Part shown: positions 26,341 through 35,314 of the stretch, piece by piece
Layout of the letters: each line of letters starts with the position of its first letter
Position numbering within the stretch: position 1 is the stretch's first letter
Source of the DNA: Xanthobacter autotrophicus
GTDB lineage: Bacteria; Pseudomonadota; Alphaproteobacteria; Rhizobiales; Xanthobacteraceae
DNA length: 64,000 nt
Assembly: GCF_043194295.1 (NCBI RefSeq)
Contig: NZ_JBAFVK010000002.1
Direction: 5' to 3' (one strand)
Program-made: the position numbers and the translations under genes
Notes under the pieces: model-generated
Told to the model about the DNA's origin: nothing
Seen by the model: the letters and a program-made list of their open reading frames with translations, nothing else
Database searches by the model: none

Positions 26341-26430
26341 GGCACCCGACGCTCTCGCCTCACATCTGCGGCACGAGGTGGCGCCGAACGCTACCCGTCG
26401 CCTTCATCTTCACAAAGGGAGGAAAGTTTG

Positions 26431-27651
26431 ATGACAAGTCGTGTGTTGCGGAAATCCTGCGCCTTGTTTCTTGCCACTGCCGTCTCGGCTCTTGCAGCCG
26501 CCCCGATCCGCGCTGAGACCACCGCGGTCAAGCTCGGTGTGCTCAACGACATGTCCGGCGTGTACGCGGACATCACAGGACCCGGCGCCGTGGTCGCGGC
26601 ACAGATGGCGGCCGACGACTTCGTGGCGAGCCACAAGGACTTCAAGGTCGAGGTGGTCTCCGCCGACCACCAGAACAAGCCGGATGTCGGCTCCTCCATC
26701 GCCCGCAAGTGGTACGACCAGGACGGCGTCGATGCCATCCTTGATGTCCCCACCTCCTCGGTCGCGCTGGTGGTGAGCGACATCACGCGCGAGAAGAACA
26801 AGGTCTTCCTTGTCTCCGGCGGCGGCTCCTCGGACCTCACCGGCGCCAAGTGCTCGCCCAACACGGTTCAGTGGACCTACGACACCTGGGCGCTCGCCAA
26901 CGGCACCGGCACGGCCGCCACCCGGCGCGAGGGAACCACATGGTTCTTCCTCACCGCGGACTATGCCTTCGGCGCGGCGCTGGAGCGCGACGCGGCGGCG
27001 GCGGTGAAAAATGCCGGCGGCAAGGTGCTCGGCGGCGTGAAGCACCCGCTGAGCGCCACCGATTTCTCCTCCTTCCTGCTGCAGGCCCAGGCCTCGGGCG
27101 CCAAGGTGATCGGCCTTGCCAATGCCGGCGGCGACACCATCAATGCCATCAAGCAGGCGGCCGAGTTCGGCCTTACGCAAGGCGGCCAGTCGCTGACCGG
27201 CCTGCTGATCTTCTCCTCCGACGTGAAGGCGCTGGGCCTGCCGGCCGCGCAGGGACTTCTGCTCACCGAGGCCTTCTACTGGGACCTCAACGACGATACC
27301 CGCGCCTTCTCCCGGCGCTTCGCCGAGAAGTTTGGTGGCAAGATGCCCACCAGCACCCAGGCGGGCGTCTATTCCAGCGCGTTGCACTATCTCAACGCCA
27401 TCAAGGACGCCAAGACCAAGGACGCGCCCAAGGTGATGGAGCAGATGCGCGCCACCCCCATCGACGACCCGCTGTTCGGCAAGGGCGAGGTGCGCATCGA
27501 CGGCCGCGCCACCCATCCCATGTACCTCTTCAAGGTGAAGAAGCCGGCCGACTCCAAGGGCCCGTGGGACCTCTACGAGGTGGTCGCCACCATCCCCGCC
27601 AACGAGGCCTTCCGCCCGCTCAAGGACGGCGGCTGCCCGTTGGTGAAGTGA
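26431..27651 (+). CDS. LivJ-type ABC-transporter substrate-binding protein
   Basis: Periplasmic binding protein of the branched-chain amino acid/aromatic acid class (peripla_BP_6), 406 residues. It has a Sec signal peptide (CALFLATAVSALAAAPIRAE), then VKLGVLNDMSGVYADITGPG and later VFLVSGGGSSDLTG, typical of the hinge and ligand cleft. No permease or ATPase gene is nearby, so it is an orphan that must use a transporter encoded elsewhere. Its place between the CoA ligase and ETF-QO suggests it captures the acid that the operon degrades. An AAGGGAGGAAAG site precedes the ATG; a TTG one codon earlier is possible. Confidence 0.9.
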   Translation: MTSRVLRKSCALFLATAVSALAAAPIRAETTAVKLGVLNDMSGVYADITGPGAVVAAQMAADDFVASHKDFKVEVVSADHQNKPDVGSSIARKWYDQDGVDAILDVPTSSVALVVSDITREKNKVFLVSGGGSSDLTGAKCSPNTVQWTYDTWALANGTGTAATRREGTTWFFLTADYAFGAALERDAAAAVKNAGGKVLGGVKHPLSATDFSSFLLQAQASGAKVIGLANAGGDTINAIKQAAEFGLTQGGQSLTGLLIFSSDVKALGLPAAQGLLLTEAFYWDLNDDTRAFSRRFAEKFGGKMPTSTQAGVYSSALHYLNAIKDAKTKDAPKVMEQMRATPIDDPLFGKGEVRIDGRATHPMYLFKVKKPADSKGPWDLYEVVATIPANEAFRPLKDGGCPLVK

Positions 27652-27745
27652 TCATCGGCGCGAGGGGCCGGCCGCCTCTCGCGCCCCATCCTTTCGGTTT
27701 CGCACGCGACGGCGCCGTCGCGCTGGCACGTTGAAGAAGGCTTGG

Positions 27746-29422
27746 ATGCTCATGGAACACGCGCTGCCTGAACGCGAAGGCATGGATTATGACGTTGTGG
27801 TGGTGGGCGCCGGGCCTGCCGGGCTTGCCACCGCCATACGCCTGAAGCAGCAGGCGGCCGAGCGCGGCAGCGACATCTCGGTGGTGGTGGTGGAAAAGGG
27901 CTCCGAGGTGGGCGCCCATATCCTCTCCGGCGCGGTCATCGATCCCGTCGGCCTCGATGCGCTGGTGCCCGGCTGGCGCGAGGAGGCCGATGCGCCGCTC
28001 TCCGTCGAGGTCAACGACGACCATTTCTACCTGCTCGGCCCCGCCGGCGGCCTCCGCCTGCCCAATTTCGCCATGCCGCCGCTGATGAACAATCACGGCA
28101 ATTTCGTCGGCTCCCTGGGCAATGTCTGCCGCTTCCTCGCCACCAGGGCCGAGGCGCTGGGGGTGGAGATCTATCCCGGCTTCGCCGCCGACGAGATCCT
28201 TTATGACGACAAGGGCGCGGTGGCCGGCATCGCCACCGGCGACATGGGCGTCGACAAGAACGGCGTGCCCAAGGGCGAGTTCACCCGCGGCATGGAATTG
28301 CGCGGGCGCTACACCGTGTTCGCCGAGGGTGCGCGCGGCCATCTCACCAAGCAGCTCATCGCCAGATACGGCCTCGACGCCGGCCGCGACGTGCCGAAAT
28401 TCGGCATCGGGCTGAAGGAGCTGTGGAAGGTGAAGCCGGAGAAGCACAAGCCCGGCCTGGTGCAGCACGGCTTCGGCTGGCCGCTGGACGGCAAGACCGG
28501 CGGCGGCGCCTTCCTCTACCATATGGAGGATGAGCAGGTGATGGTGGGCTTCGTGGTCCACCTCAACTACCAGAACCCCTGGCTGTCGCCCTTCGACGAG
28601 TTCCAGCGCTTCAAGACCCACCCCTTCTTCAAGGACACGTTCGAGGGCGGCAAGCGCATCGCCTATGGCGCCCGCGCCCTCTCGGAAGGCGGCTACCAGA
28701 GCGTGCCCAAGCTGAGCTTCCCCGGCGGCGTGCTGGTGGGCTGCGCGGCGGGCTTCGTGAACGTGCCGCGCATCAAGGGCAGCCATAATGCGGTGCTCTC
28801 GGGGATCCTGGCCGCCGACCACCTCGCCGGGGCGCTGGCCGAGGATCGCGGCCACGACGAGCTTGCGAGCTACGAGGCGGCGTGGCGCTCCTCCGCCATC
28901 GGCGCGGACCTGAAGAAGGTGCGCAATGTGAAGCCGCTGTGGTCGAAGCTCGGCACCTTCATCGGCATTCCGCTCGGCGCGCTGGACATGTGGACCAACA
29001 CGCTGGGCTTCTCCCTGTTCGGCACCCTGAAGCACGGCAAGACCGACGCCGCCTCCCTGAAGCCGGCCAAGGAGTGCAAGAAGATCACCTATCCCAGGCC
29101 GGATGGCGTGCTCACCTTCGACAAGCTGTCCTCGGTGTTCCTGTCGAACACCAACCACGAAGAGAACCAGCAGGTGCATCTGGTGGTGAAGGACATGGCT
29201 TTGCAGAAGGCGTCGGAGCACGACATCTATGCCGGCCCGTCCAACCGCTACTGCCCGGCGGGGGTCTATGAATGGATCGAGGAGGGGGCGGATGCGCCGC
29301 GCTTCCAGATCAACGCGCAGAACTGCGTGCACTGCAAGACCTGCGACATCAAGGACCCCAACCAGAACATCACCTGGACCGCCCCCGAGGGCGGCGGCGG
29401 ACCCAACTATCCGAACATGTGA
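27746..29422 (+). CDS. etfD: electron transfer flavoprotein-ubiquinone oxidoreductase
   Basis: Membrane-associated flavo-iron-sulfur enzyme passing electrons from ETF to ubiquinone, about 558 residues. It starts with an FAD dinucleotide-binding motif (DYDVVVVGAGPAGLATAIRL). It has the GFVNVPRIKGSHNA segment of the ETF-QO family and a C-terminal 4Fe-4S ferredoxin-like domain (YCPAGVYEW and CVHCKTCDIKDP). AGAAGG lies five bases before the ATG at 27746; ATGs at 27752 and 27782 are alternatives. It links the beta-oxidation operon to the respiratory chain. ETF subunit genes are not in the window. Confidence 0.94.
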   Translation: MLMEHALPEREGMDYDVVVVGAGPAGLATAIRLKQQAAERGSDISVVVVEKGSEVGAHILSGAVIDPVGLDALVPGWREEADAPLSVEVNDDHFYLLGPAGGLRLPNFAMPPLMNNHGNFVGSLGNVCRFLATRAEALGVEIYPGFAADEILYDDKGAVAGIATGDMGVDKNGVPKGEFTRGMELRGRYTVFAEGARGHLTKQLIARYGLDAGRDVPKFGIGLKELWKVKPEKHKPGLVQHGFGWPLDGKTGGGAFLYHMEDEQVMVGFVVHLNYQNPWLSPFDEFQRFKTHPFFKDTFEGGKRIAYGARALSEGGYQSVPKLSFPGGVLVGCAAGFVNVPRIKGSHNAVLSGILAADHLAGALAEDRGHDELASYEAAWRSSAIGADLKKVRNVKPLWSKLGTFIGIPLGALDMWTNTLGFSLFGTLKHGKTDAASLKPAKECKKITYPRPDGVLTFDKLSSVFLSNTNHEENQQVHLVVKDMALQKASEHDIYAGPSNRYCPAGVYEWIEEGADAPRFQINAQNCVHCKTCDIKDPNQNITWTAPEGGGGPNYPNM

Positions 29423-29431
29423 TCGGTGCGT

Positions 29432-29683
29432 CAAAACAGTGATCGGCGTGAGGCCGTCTTCTTCCTCCGGCTCCGCAGGTACATCAGATGCGGCGGCCTC
29501 CTGACGAGGGAACATGACCGCATGGGTGTCACCATCAGTCTCGGCAGTAGCTTCGTCCTGCACGACCGCCACCTCGTCCTCTGGGCAGACATAGCCCCGC
29601 TCCACCCTCAACCGCCCGTCCTGCGCGATGCTTACGAAGGCACCGGGGAAGGCGATCGTTTGCCCCACCCTTCGAAACGGGCA
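29432..29683 (-). pseudogene. possible ParB-like gene fragment
   Basis: In the 370-base gap after ETF-QO the minus strand reads GAFVSIAQDGRLRVERGYVC and then PEDEVAVVQDEATAE, ending in an acidic low-complexity stretch. This recalls the segment before the acidic tail of plasmid-type ParB nucleases (usually AGAIVSIGxDGxxxxERGxVRPED). There is no start, no DNA-binding region and no family-complete length, so at most it is a fragment. The match is by eye only. Confidence 0.3.
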
Positions 29684-29789
29684 CGACGCGCCAATTGCGG
29701 ACATGCTCCGGCCGCCGCAAATCAAACTCTGACACCCTCGCTTTAGGACGCTCTTTCGGAGCGCCCATTAGAATCAGTGAAGCGACCTG

Positions 29790-30539
29790 TCAGCGGGCTT
29801 CAGCAAGCGCGATGGCGTCCGCACCTGCCGGGAATCTGAGTTGTCCTGTCTTATCGTGGACGGCGGCCCAAATGGCCTCCGCGACATCTCTTTCGCGCGT
29901 CGTCAGCGCCGGCTGTGCGAAGGTTGCGAGGATCGGCCGGGCGAACTCGGCATACTCACCGGGCAGCAGGTCCTGAACCGGGATAATGGCATTCGCACCA
30001 AACCGCGTTGTTGGGGCATAGCCCGGCTCGACGAGCTTCACCCCGACGCCGAAATAGCCCAGCTCATGCGCGAGAGAAGCGCTGAAGCCCTCGGCCGCCT
30101 GCTTGGACGCCGTATAGGCGGCGGCGAGCGGGAAGTCGCCAAGCGTCACGCTCGACGTCACGTTGACGATCATACCTGACCGACGCTGCCGCATCTGCGG
30201 GATGATCGCCCGACACATCGCCATGACACCGATCGCATTCGTCTCAACGAGTTGGCGAATGAGTGACATCGGCATTGCTTCAAAGGCGCCGACACCGCCA
30301 ACCCCCGCATTGTTGACCAGAACGTCGATCGGGCCAGCCCCATCGATCAGAGCTGCGATGCTCTGCTCACAGGTAACGTCCAGCGGCATCACGCGCAGGC
30401 GGTCGGTCGGAGCCTCGAAAATTTCCGGATCCGGGCGCCGCATTGATGCAATGACATTCCACCCACACCGCAGGAAGTGCTCTGCCGTCGCCTTGCCATA
30501 GCCCGAAGAGGTGCCGGTGATGAGGATCGTCTTGCTCAC
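29790..30539 (-). CDS. short-chain dehydrogenase/reductase
   Basis: Classical SDR of 249 residues. The NAD(P)-binding motif ITGTSSGYGKATAEHF is at residues 7-22, NNAGVG at about 76, the catalytic Ser in NVTSSVTLGD, and the Tyr-x3-Lys in YTASKQAAEG. A Ser-Arg pattern after the second strand (ASMRRPD) suggests a preference for NADP. The GTG start at 30539 has AAGGAG eight bases upstream. It is divergent from an AraC-type regulator that presumably controls it. The substrate is unknown. Confidence 0.9.
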   Translation of the reverse strand: MSKTILITGTSSGYGKATAEHFLRCGWNVIASMRRPDPEIFEAPTDRLRVMPLDVTCEQSIAALIDGAGPIDVLVNNAGVGGVGAFEAMPMSLIRQLVETNAIGVMAMCRAIIPQMRQRRSGMIVNVTSSVTLGDFPLAAAYTASKQAAEGFSASLAHELGYFGVGVKLVEPGYAPTTRFGANAIIPVQDLLPGEYAEFARPILATFAQPALTTRERDVAEAIWAAVHDKTGQLRFPAGADAIALAEAR

Positions 30540-30619
30540 GGTCTGTCTCCTTACGTTCGATGAAAGGAAGATGGACGAGACCGAGTAGACGATACATAAT
30601 TAAAGCGCCAAAAATATTT

Positions 30620-31543
30620 ATGGATCGTCCGGAAATGGACCCCTTGAGTGACACCATCAGCCTGCTCCGGCCCAAGGCCGCCGTATCGAAGCCGATTTCC
30701 GGGCGCGGCCAATGGGGAGTGCGGTACAAGGCCCATGATGCTCCGGGATTCACCATCGTGTTGGCGGGAGAAGCATGGCTGGCCTTTGAAAGCAAAACGC
30801 CCATCCAGATTGCCAAAGGCGACTTCATTCTCCTTCCCACTACGCCTGCGTTTGCCCTGAGCAGCCAGCCCGGGGCAGCCTGCGTGCCCGTAGAACCAAG
30901 GAACGAAGCTGTCCGCCACGGCGAGCAGGATGGTGACGCCGACTTCGCCGCGCTGGGTGGCAGCTTCACATTTGACAGAGTGAATGCCGCCCTGCTGCTG
31001 AAGCTGCTGCCTGATCTCATCCACATCCCGGCTTCCGAAGGCAGGGCGACACGCTTTGGTCGCTTCATTGATCTTCTTTCCGAAGAATGCGCCACCGATT
31101 ATCCGGGACGGGAATTGATCATTGAACGGCTGCTGGAGGCCATGCTGGTCGAGGCGCTCCGCTGGCGCGGGAGCGGGGCAGCGGCCGTGTCCGAAGGCCT
31201 GCTTCGCGGCTTGGGCGATCCTGCAATCGCACGTGCGCTCCAGGCCATGCACGGCGATGTGCGTGCGAACTGGACCGTCACTCGCCTGGCCGGTATCGCG
31301 GGTATGTCCCGCTCTAGCTTTTCGGCACGGTTCAGCGAGTTGTTGGGGTGCGCCCCGATCGAGTACCTGACGCGATGGCGCATGGCGATTGCCAAGACGG
31401 CCCTTACAGGCGGGGCTAAGACGCTTGATCGGATCGCGGCTGAAATCGGCTATGAGTCTGCCAGTGCCTTCAGCACGGCATTTCGCAAGCGGCTCGGCTG
31501 TCCGCCGGGACAATTTGCACGAGACGCAGCTTGGTCACCATAG
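30620..31543 (+). CDS. AraC-family regulator with cupin domain
   Basis: A 307-residue transcription factor. The N-terminal half is a cupin (FTIVLAGEAWLAFESKTPIQ and then GDFILLPTTPAF, of the AraC cupin_6 type). The C-terminal AraC domain has both helix-turn-helix units (VTRLAGIAGMSRSSFSARFS and LDRIAAEIGYESASAFSTAF, ending FRKRLGCPPGQF). Start choice between ATG 30620 and 30635 is open; neither has a strong ribosome-binding site. AraC-cupin_6 regulators typically sit divergent from an oxidoreductase gene that they activate, as here with the SDR. Confidence 0.9.
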   Translation: MDRPEMDPLSDTISLLRPKAAVSKPISGRGQWGVRYKAHDAPGFTIVLAGEAWLAFESKTPIQIAKGDFILLPTTPAFALSSQPGAACVPVEPRNEAVRHGEQDGDADFAALGGSFTFDRVNAALLLKLLPDLIHIPASEGRATRFGRFIDLLSEECATDYPGRELIIERLLEAMLVEALRWRGSGAAAVSEGLLRGLGDPAIARALQAMHGDVRANWTVTRLAGIAGMSRSSFSARFSELLGCAPIEYLTRWRMAIAKTALTGGAKTLDRIAAEIGYESASAFSTAFRKRLGCPPGQFARDAAWSP

Positions 31544-31653
31544 TCTCTGCTGCGCCAAAGAGCAGTCGATGGCGTGCCGCCAAGAACCAGACATTGGCTT
31601 GATCTCTGAAGAAAAGCGATGTCTAGCAACGGACGACTCCAGCCATCCTGGGG

Positions 31654-31809
31654 GTAGAATGGATGGTTCCCCCGGGCGGCGGCCTGGGCCGTGTGACGAA
31701 GATCGACAAGCTCCCGGTCAATTTGACGATGGACGCCTATTACAACGTCGTCCGCCCGGACCTCGCCGCTCCATGGCAATTGCGCACGCAGATGACCTTC
31801 ATCTTCTGA
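31654..31809 (+). pseudogene. C-terminal fragment of an outer-membrane barrel protein
   Basis: The plus strand reads WMVPPGGGLGRVTKIDKLPV, then NLTMDAYYNVVRPDLAAPWQ and finally LRTQMTFIF before TGA. This is the last 50 or so residues typical of MetA-pathway/neuromedin-U-like transporter barrels, including the terminal Phe. No upstream part is present, so the gene was truncated. The rest of the 560-base gap up to the LysR gene shows nothing recognisable. Confidence 0.55.
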
Positions 31810-32107
31810 GACGTGAGATCCGGCCCGCCACCTTCGGTTGCTCGGAAGCCGCCTTCAAGGTGACGGCCAGGCCGTTCTACGAAACGCCGCGGCCGAACCG
31901 CGCTGCTTCTTAGCCTGACCGCCGGTTGGGAGGGGAGCCTCCTGGAGGGGGCAGAGTGGTCTGAAGCGGGCATGAGGGGCGCCCACGAGGGCCAAATGCA
32001 CCGTTTTATTTCGCCTCCCATGAGGAAAACGCCTCAGTGAACGCGCCGCTCGCAAGTCCAAGACCGGCTCGAATGGCGTGCGATCGGGGGGGGGCAATTG
32101 TAGGCGG

Positions 32108-33031
32108 CTATCGGCGGTCCGCAGTTCCACCACCGGCAACGGTGGCCCAGAAGGCCTCGGCGGTGCTCGAAAGGCGCGTGCGCGGGCGGAAGAGCTGGAT
32201 CTCTATGGTGATGTCCCATGTGGTGTCGCCGGCGCGGACGAGCGTGCCCTGCGCCAATTCCTCGCCGATGAGGCTCTTCGGGAGAAAGGCGAGCCCTCGT
32301 CCCTCCACCGCCATGGTTACCAGCAGCTTGGCCACATGGGACTCGAAACAGGGCCGGAGGAAAGCCCTTTCCGGCGCGCCCTCGCGCACCGCCGCGATGA
32401 TGCGGCCCATGCCGGATTCCGGCCGGTAGGAGAGATAGGGCAGGGCGTGCTCCTCCGTGCCCGGCAAAGCGAAGGACGGGCCGCCGCCCTCTCCCGTCGG
32501 AGCCGAGACGGGGATGAGCACGTCCACACCCACGGGATGGGACAGGAACTGGCGCGGCGTCAGCAGCGTATCGGCGGCCGGGTGGTGGTGGGCCAGCAGG
32601 AACTGCGCCTGCCCCTGCAGCATCAGGCGCTCGCAGGCCACCATGTGATTGGCCACGAGATGGATGTTGGCGACGAACGGCAGCCGGTGCTCGACGGTGC
32701 GCAGCCAGCCGGGAAAGAAGGTTAGCGCCAGCGCATTGGTGGCGGCGAATTGCAACTGCTCGATGCTCCCGCTCGCCTGCTCACGGGCGATGGAGCGGCC
32801 GACCGCGAGGCGCCGCAGCACATCCTCCGCCGTCTGCCGGAAGCTGTCCCCGGCGGGCGTCAGCTCCACCTTGTGGGTGGTGCGGAAGAAGAGCGGCGTG
32901 CCCACCCATTCCTCCAGCGCGCGGATCCGCCGGCTCAGTGCCGGCTGGGTGATGTGCCGCTCCTCCGCGGCGCGGGAGAAGCTGCCGGACCCGGACACGG
33001 CGAGGAAGTCCTCCAGCCACGCGATCTCCAT
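32108..33031 (-). CDS. LysR-family regulator
   Basis: A 307-residue LTTR. The N-terminal winged helix-turn-helix reads FLAVSGSGSFSRAAEERHIT and then QPALSRRIRALEEWVGTPLF. The effector domain runs from about 90 to 290. The ATG at 33031 gives the canonical N-terminus MEIAWLEDFL; the open frame extends upstream without family character. It is transcribed divergently from the leuC-like gene 157 bases away, the usual arrangement for a regulator that senses a pathway intermediate, here presumably an organic acid. Confidence 0.9.
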   Translation of the reverse strand: MEIAWLEDFLAVSGSGSFSRAAEERHITQPALSRRIRALEEWVGTPLFFRTTHKVELTPAGDSFRQTAEDVLRRLAVGRSIAREQASGSIEQLQFAATNALALTFFPGWLRTVEHRLPFVANIHLVANHMVACERLMLQGQAQFLLAHHHPAADTLLTPRQFLSHPVGVDVLIPVSAPTGEGGGPSFALPGTEEHALPYLSYRPESGMGRIIAAVREGAPERAFLRPCFESHVAKLLVTMAVEGRGLAFLPKSLIGEELAQGTLVRAGDTTWDITIEIQLFRPRTRLSSTAEAFWATVAGGGTADRR

Positions 33032-33188
33032 GGGGTCACCTCCGCTTCCTGCCATCATCGCGGCGTTGTCGCCGTCATATCCCGGATCGTGATGCGCGGG
33101 GCGCATAACGATATAGCCAGCCGGCATTGGATGTGACCCCGCCTCCTTCGCCATGCTTCACGCGACAACCGTCACGAAGGGAGCGAGC

Positions 33189-34637
33189 ATGGCAGGGCCC
33201 CGCACGCTGTACGACAAGATCGTGGACGCCCACACGGTGCGGGCGCTCGACGACAAGGGGCGGGTGCTGCTCTATGTGGATCGCACCATCCTCAACGAAT
33301 ACACCAGCCCCCAGGCCTTCAGCGGCCTGCGCGAGAGGGGATGCAAGGTGTGGAACCCCGCCGCCGCGCTGATGGTGGTGGACCACGTCAACCCCACGAC
33401 CCCTCGCCGCACGGCGGACATGCCCGATGCCGGAGCGGCGCGGCAGGCCGCCTATTTTGCGCAGAACGCCCGCGACTTCGGCATCGAGCTGATCGACGTG
33501 CTGGACCCGCGCCAAGGCATCGAGCACGTGGTGGCGCCCGAGCAGGGGCTGGTGCTGCCCGGCATGGTGGTGGCGGCCGGCGACAGCCACACCACCTCCT
33601 ATGCCGCGCTTGGCGCGCTCGGCTTCGGCATCGGCACCTCGGACATCGAGCACTATCTGGCGACGCAGACACTCGTCTACCGCCGTCTGAAAACCATGCG
33701 CATCACCCTTCATGGCGTGCCGGGTCTCGGCGTCACCGCCAAGGACATGGTGATGGAGGTGATCCGCCGCATCGGCGCCGACGGGGCTGTGGGGCACGCG
33801 GTGGAGTTCGACGGCCCAGCGCTGTCCGCCCTCTCGGTGGAGGAGCGCATGACCCTCGCCAACATGATTGTGGAGGCCGGTGCACGCGGCGCGGTCATGA
33901 CGCCAGACACCAAGGTGTTCCGCTACATCGAGGGCCGTCCTCGCGCCCCTCGCGGACCATTGTGGGACCGCGCTCTGGCTGCCTGGACGGTCCTTACCTC
34001 CGACCCCGGCGCCCGCTTCGACAGGAGCTTCGCCCTCGACGTGGGAGAGGTTGCCCCCATGGTCACCTGGGGCACGAGCCCGGACCAGGCGGCGCCGGTG
34101 GCAGGGCGTGTCCCGGCGCCCGAGGCGGAGGGTGATGCCGCCCGGCGGTGCGCGGCCGAGCGGGCGCTGGCCTACATGGACCTGCGGCCCGGCACGCCGC
34201 TCGATGCCATACCCATCAGCCACGCCTTCATCGGCTCCTGCACCAATGCACGCATCGAGGACCTGCGCGATGCGGCCCGGGTGCTTGCTGGCCGCACGGT
34301 GGCGCCGGGTGTGCGCGCCATCGTCGTGCCGGGCTCCACCGCCGTGCGGGCGCAGGCGGAGGCGGAGGGCGTGGCCGAAATCTTCCGGCAGGCGGGCTTC
34401 GAATGGCGCCAGTCCGGCTGCTCCATGTGCCTCGCCATGAACGACGACGTACTGGCACCGGGCGACCGCTGCGCCTCCTCCACCAACCGCAATTTCGAAG
34501 GCCGCCAGGGCGCGGGCGCGCGCACCCATCTCATGAGCCCCGCCATGGTGGCGGCGGCCGCAGTCACCGGCCGCATCACCGACGTCCGCCGCCTCGCGGC
34601 ACCCGCCAGAAAGCCCGAGCCATGCAGCCTTTCGTGA
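33189..34637 (+). CDS. LeuC-like aconitase-superfamily hydro-lyase, large subunit
   Basis: A 482-residue protein of the isopropylmalate isomerase/homoaconitase group. Substrate-loop and cluster motifs are present: AAGDSHTTSYAALGALGFGI, FIGSCTNARIEDLRDAA, and SGCSMCLAMNDD. These three cysteines would ligate a 4Fe-4S cluster. Context argues against leucine synthesis: it sits with a LysR regulator, a 2-hydroxycarboxylate transporter and a hydrolase rather than leu genes. Candidate activities are hydration of maleate or citraconate (2-methylmalate), dimethylmalate dehydration, or isomerisation of an imported tricarboxylate. The start at ATG 33189 is preceded by GGGAGCG. Confidence 0.85.
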   Translation: MAGPRTLYDKIVDAHTVRALDDKGRVLLYVDRTILNEYTSPQAFSGLRERGCKVWNPAAALMVVDHVNPTTPRRTADMPDAGAARQAAYFAQNARDFGIELIDVLDPRQGIEHVVAPEQGLVLPGMVVAAGDSHTTSYAALGALGFGIGTSDIEHYLATQTLVYRRLKTMRITLHGVPGLGVTAKDMVMEVIRRIGADGAVGHAVEFDGPALSALSVEERMTLANMIVEAGARGAVMTPDTKVFRYIEGRPRAPRGPLWDRALAAWTVLTSDPGARFDRSFALDVGEVAPMVTWGTSPDQAAPVAGRVPAPEAEGDAARRCAAERALAYMDLRPGTPLDAIPISHAFIGSCTNARIEDLRDAARVLAGRTVAPGVRAIVVPGSTAVRAQAEAEGVAEIFRQAGFEWRQSGCSMCLAMNDDVLAPGDRCASSTNRNFEGRQGAGARTHLMSPAMVAAAAVTGRITDVRRLAAPARKPEPCSLS

Positions 34638-35233
34638 CAGTGGAAGGCGCCGCAGCGCCCTTCCTTCTGCCCAATTTGGACACGGACGTCATCATGCCGA
34701 AGACGTTCCTGAAGGGGATCGACCGCGCCGGCCTCGACCGGGGCGTGTTCAACCTGCTGCGCTTCGGGGCCGGCGGCGCGCCGGAGCCGGATTTCATCCT
34801 CAACCGGCCGGGCTACGAGGAGGCGCGCTTTCTTGTGGTCGGCCCCAATTTCGGCTGCGGCTCCAGCCGCGAACATGCGGTTTGGGGCCTCGCGCAGCTC
34901 GGCATCCGCGCGCTGATCGGTACCTCCTTTGCCGGCATCTTCGACGACAACTGCCGCAACAACGGTCTGCTCACCATCAGCCTCGATCCAGCCGTGGTGG
35001 CGCGCATCGCCGCGGTGGTGGCGCAGCCAGAGACCAACCGCCTGCACATCGATCTACCGGCCGAGGTCGTGACGCTGGCTGCCACGGGCGAGGCCGCCGC
35101 GTTTGAGATCGAGCCGTTGCGCAAGGAGGCGCTGCTGCGCGGCCTCGATGCGGTGGGAACGACGCTGGCGGAGGCCGACGCCATCCGCGCGTTCGAGGTC
35201 CGCCATCGCGCCGAGAACCCCTGGCTCGCCTGA
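34622..35233 (+). CDS. LeuD-like aconitase-superfamily hydro-lyase, small subunit
   Basis: The swivelling small subunit, 203 residues. It has the family motifs LPNLDTDVIMPKTFLKGI and NFGCGSSREHAVWGLAQL; the serine after GCG is the catalytic residue in aconitase-type enzymes. It overlaps the end of the large-subunit gene by 16 bases in another frame, so the pair is made in equal amounts. The substrate is shared with the large subunit and unresolved. Confidence 0.87.
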   Translation: MQPFVTVEGAAAPFLLPNLDTDVIMPKTFLKGIDRAGLDRGVFNLLRFGAGGAPEPDFILNRPGYEEARFLVVGPNFGCGSSREHAVWGLAQLGIRALIGTSFAGIFDDNCRNNGLLTISLDPAVVARIAAVVAQPETNRLHIDLPAEVVTLAATGEAAAFEIEPLRKEALLRGLDAVGTTLAEADAIRAFEVRHRAENPWLA

Positions 35234-35314
35234 GCCGTCCCATCCGCCGCCGCCTGCCCGACGGGCCACCCGCGTGGCCCGAACGAGAAAACACGCCCAT
35301 CCCAGGAGGGAACC

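Noticed and set aside
31855..32139. 94-codon minus-strand frame in the gap before the LysR gene
   Set aside because: No motif, no ribosome-binding site, and it overlaps the LysR 3' end.
33189..35233. Authentic leucine-biosynthesis leuCD
   Set aside because: Sequence families fit, but neighbours are a LysR regulator, a 2HCT transporter and a hydrolase, with no leuA/leuB; a catabolic role is more likely.
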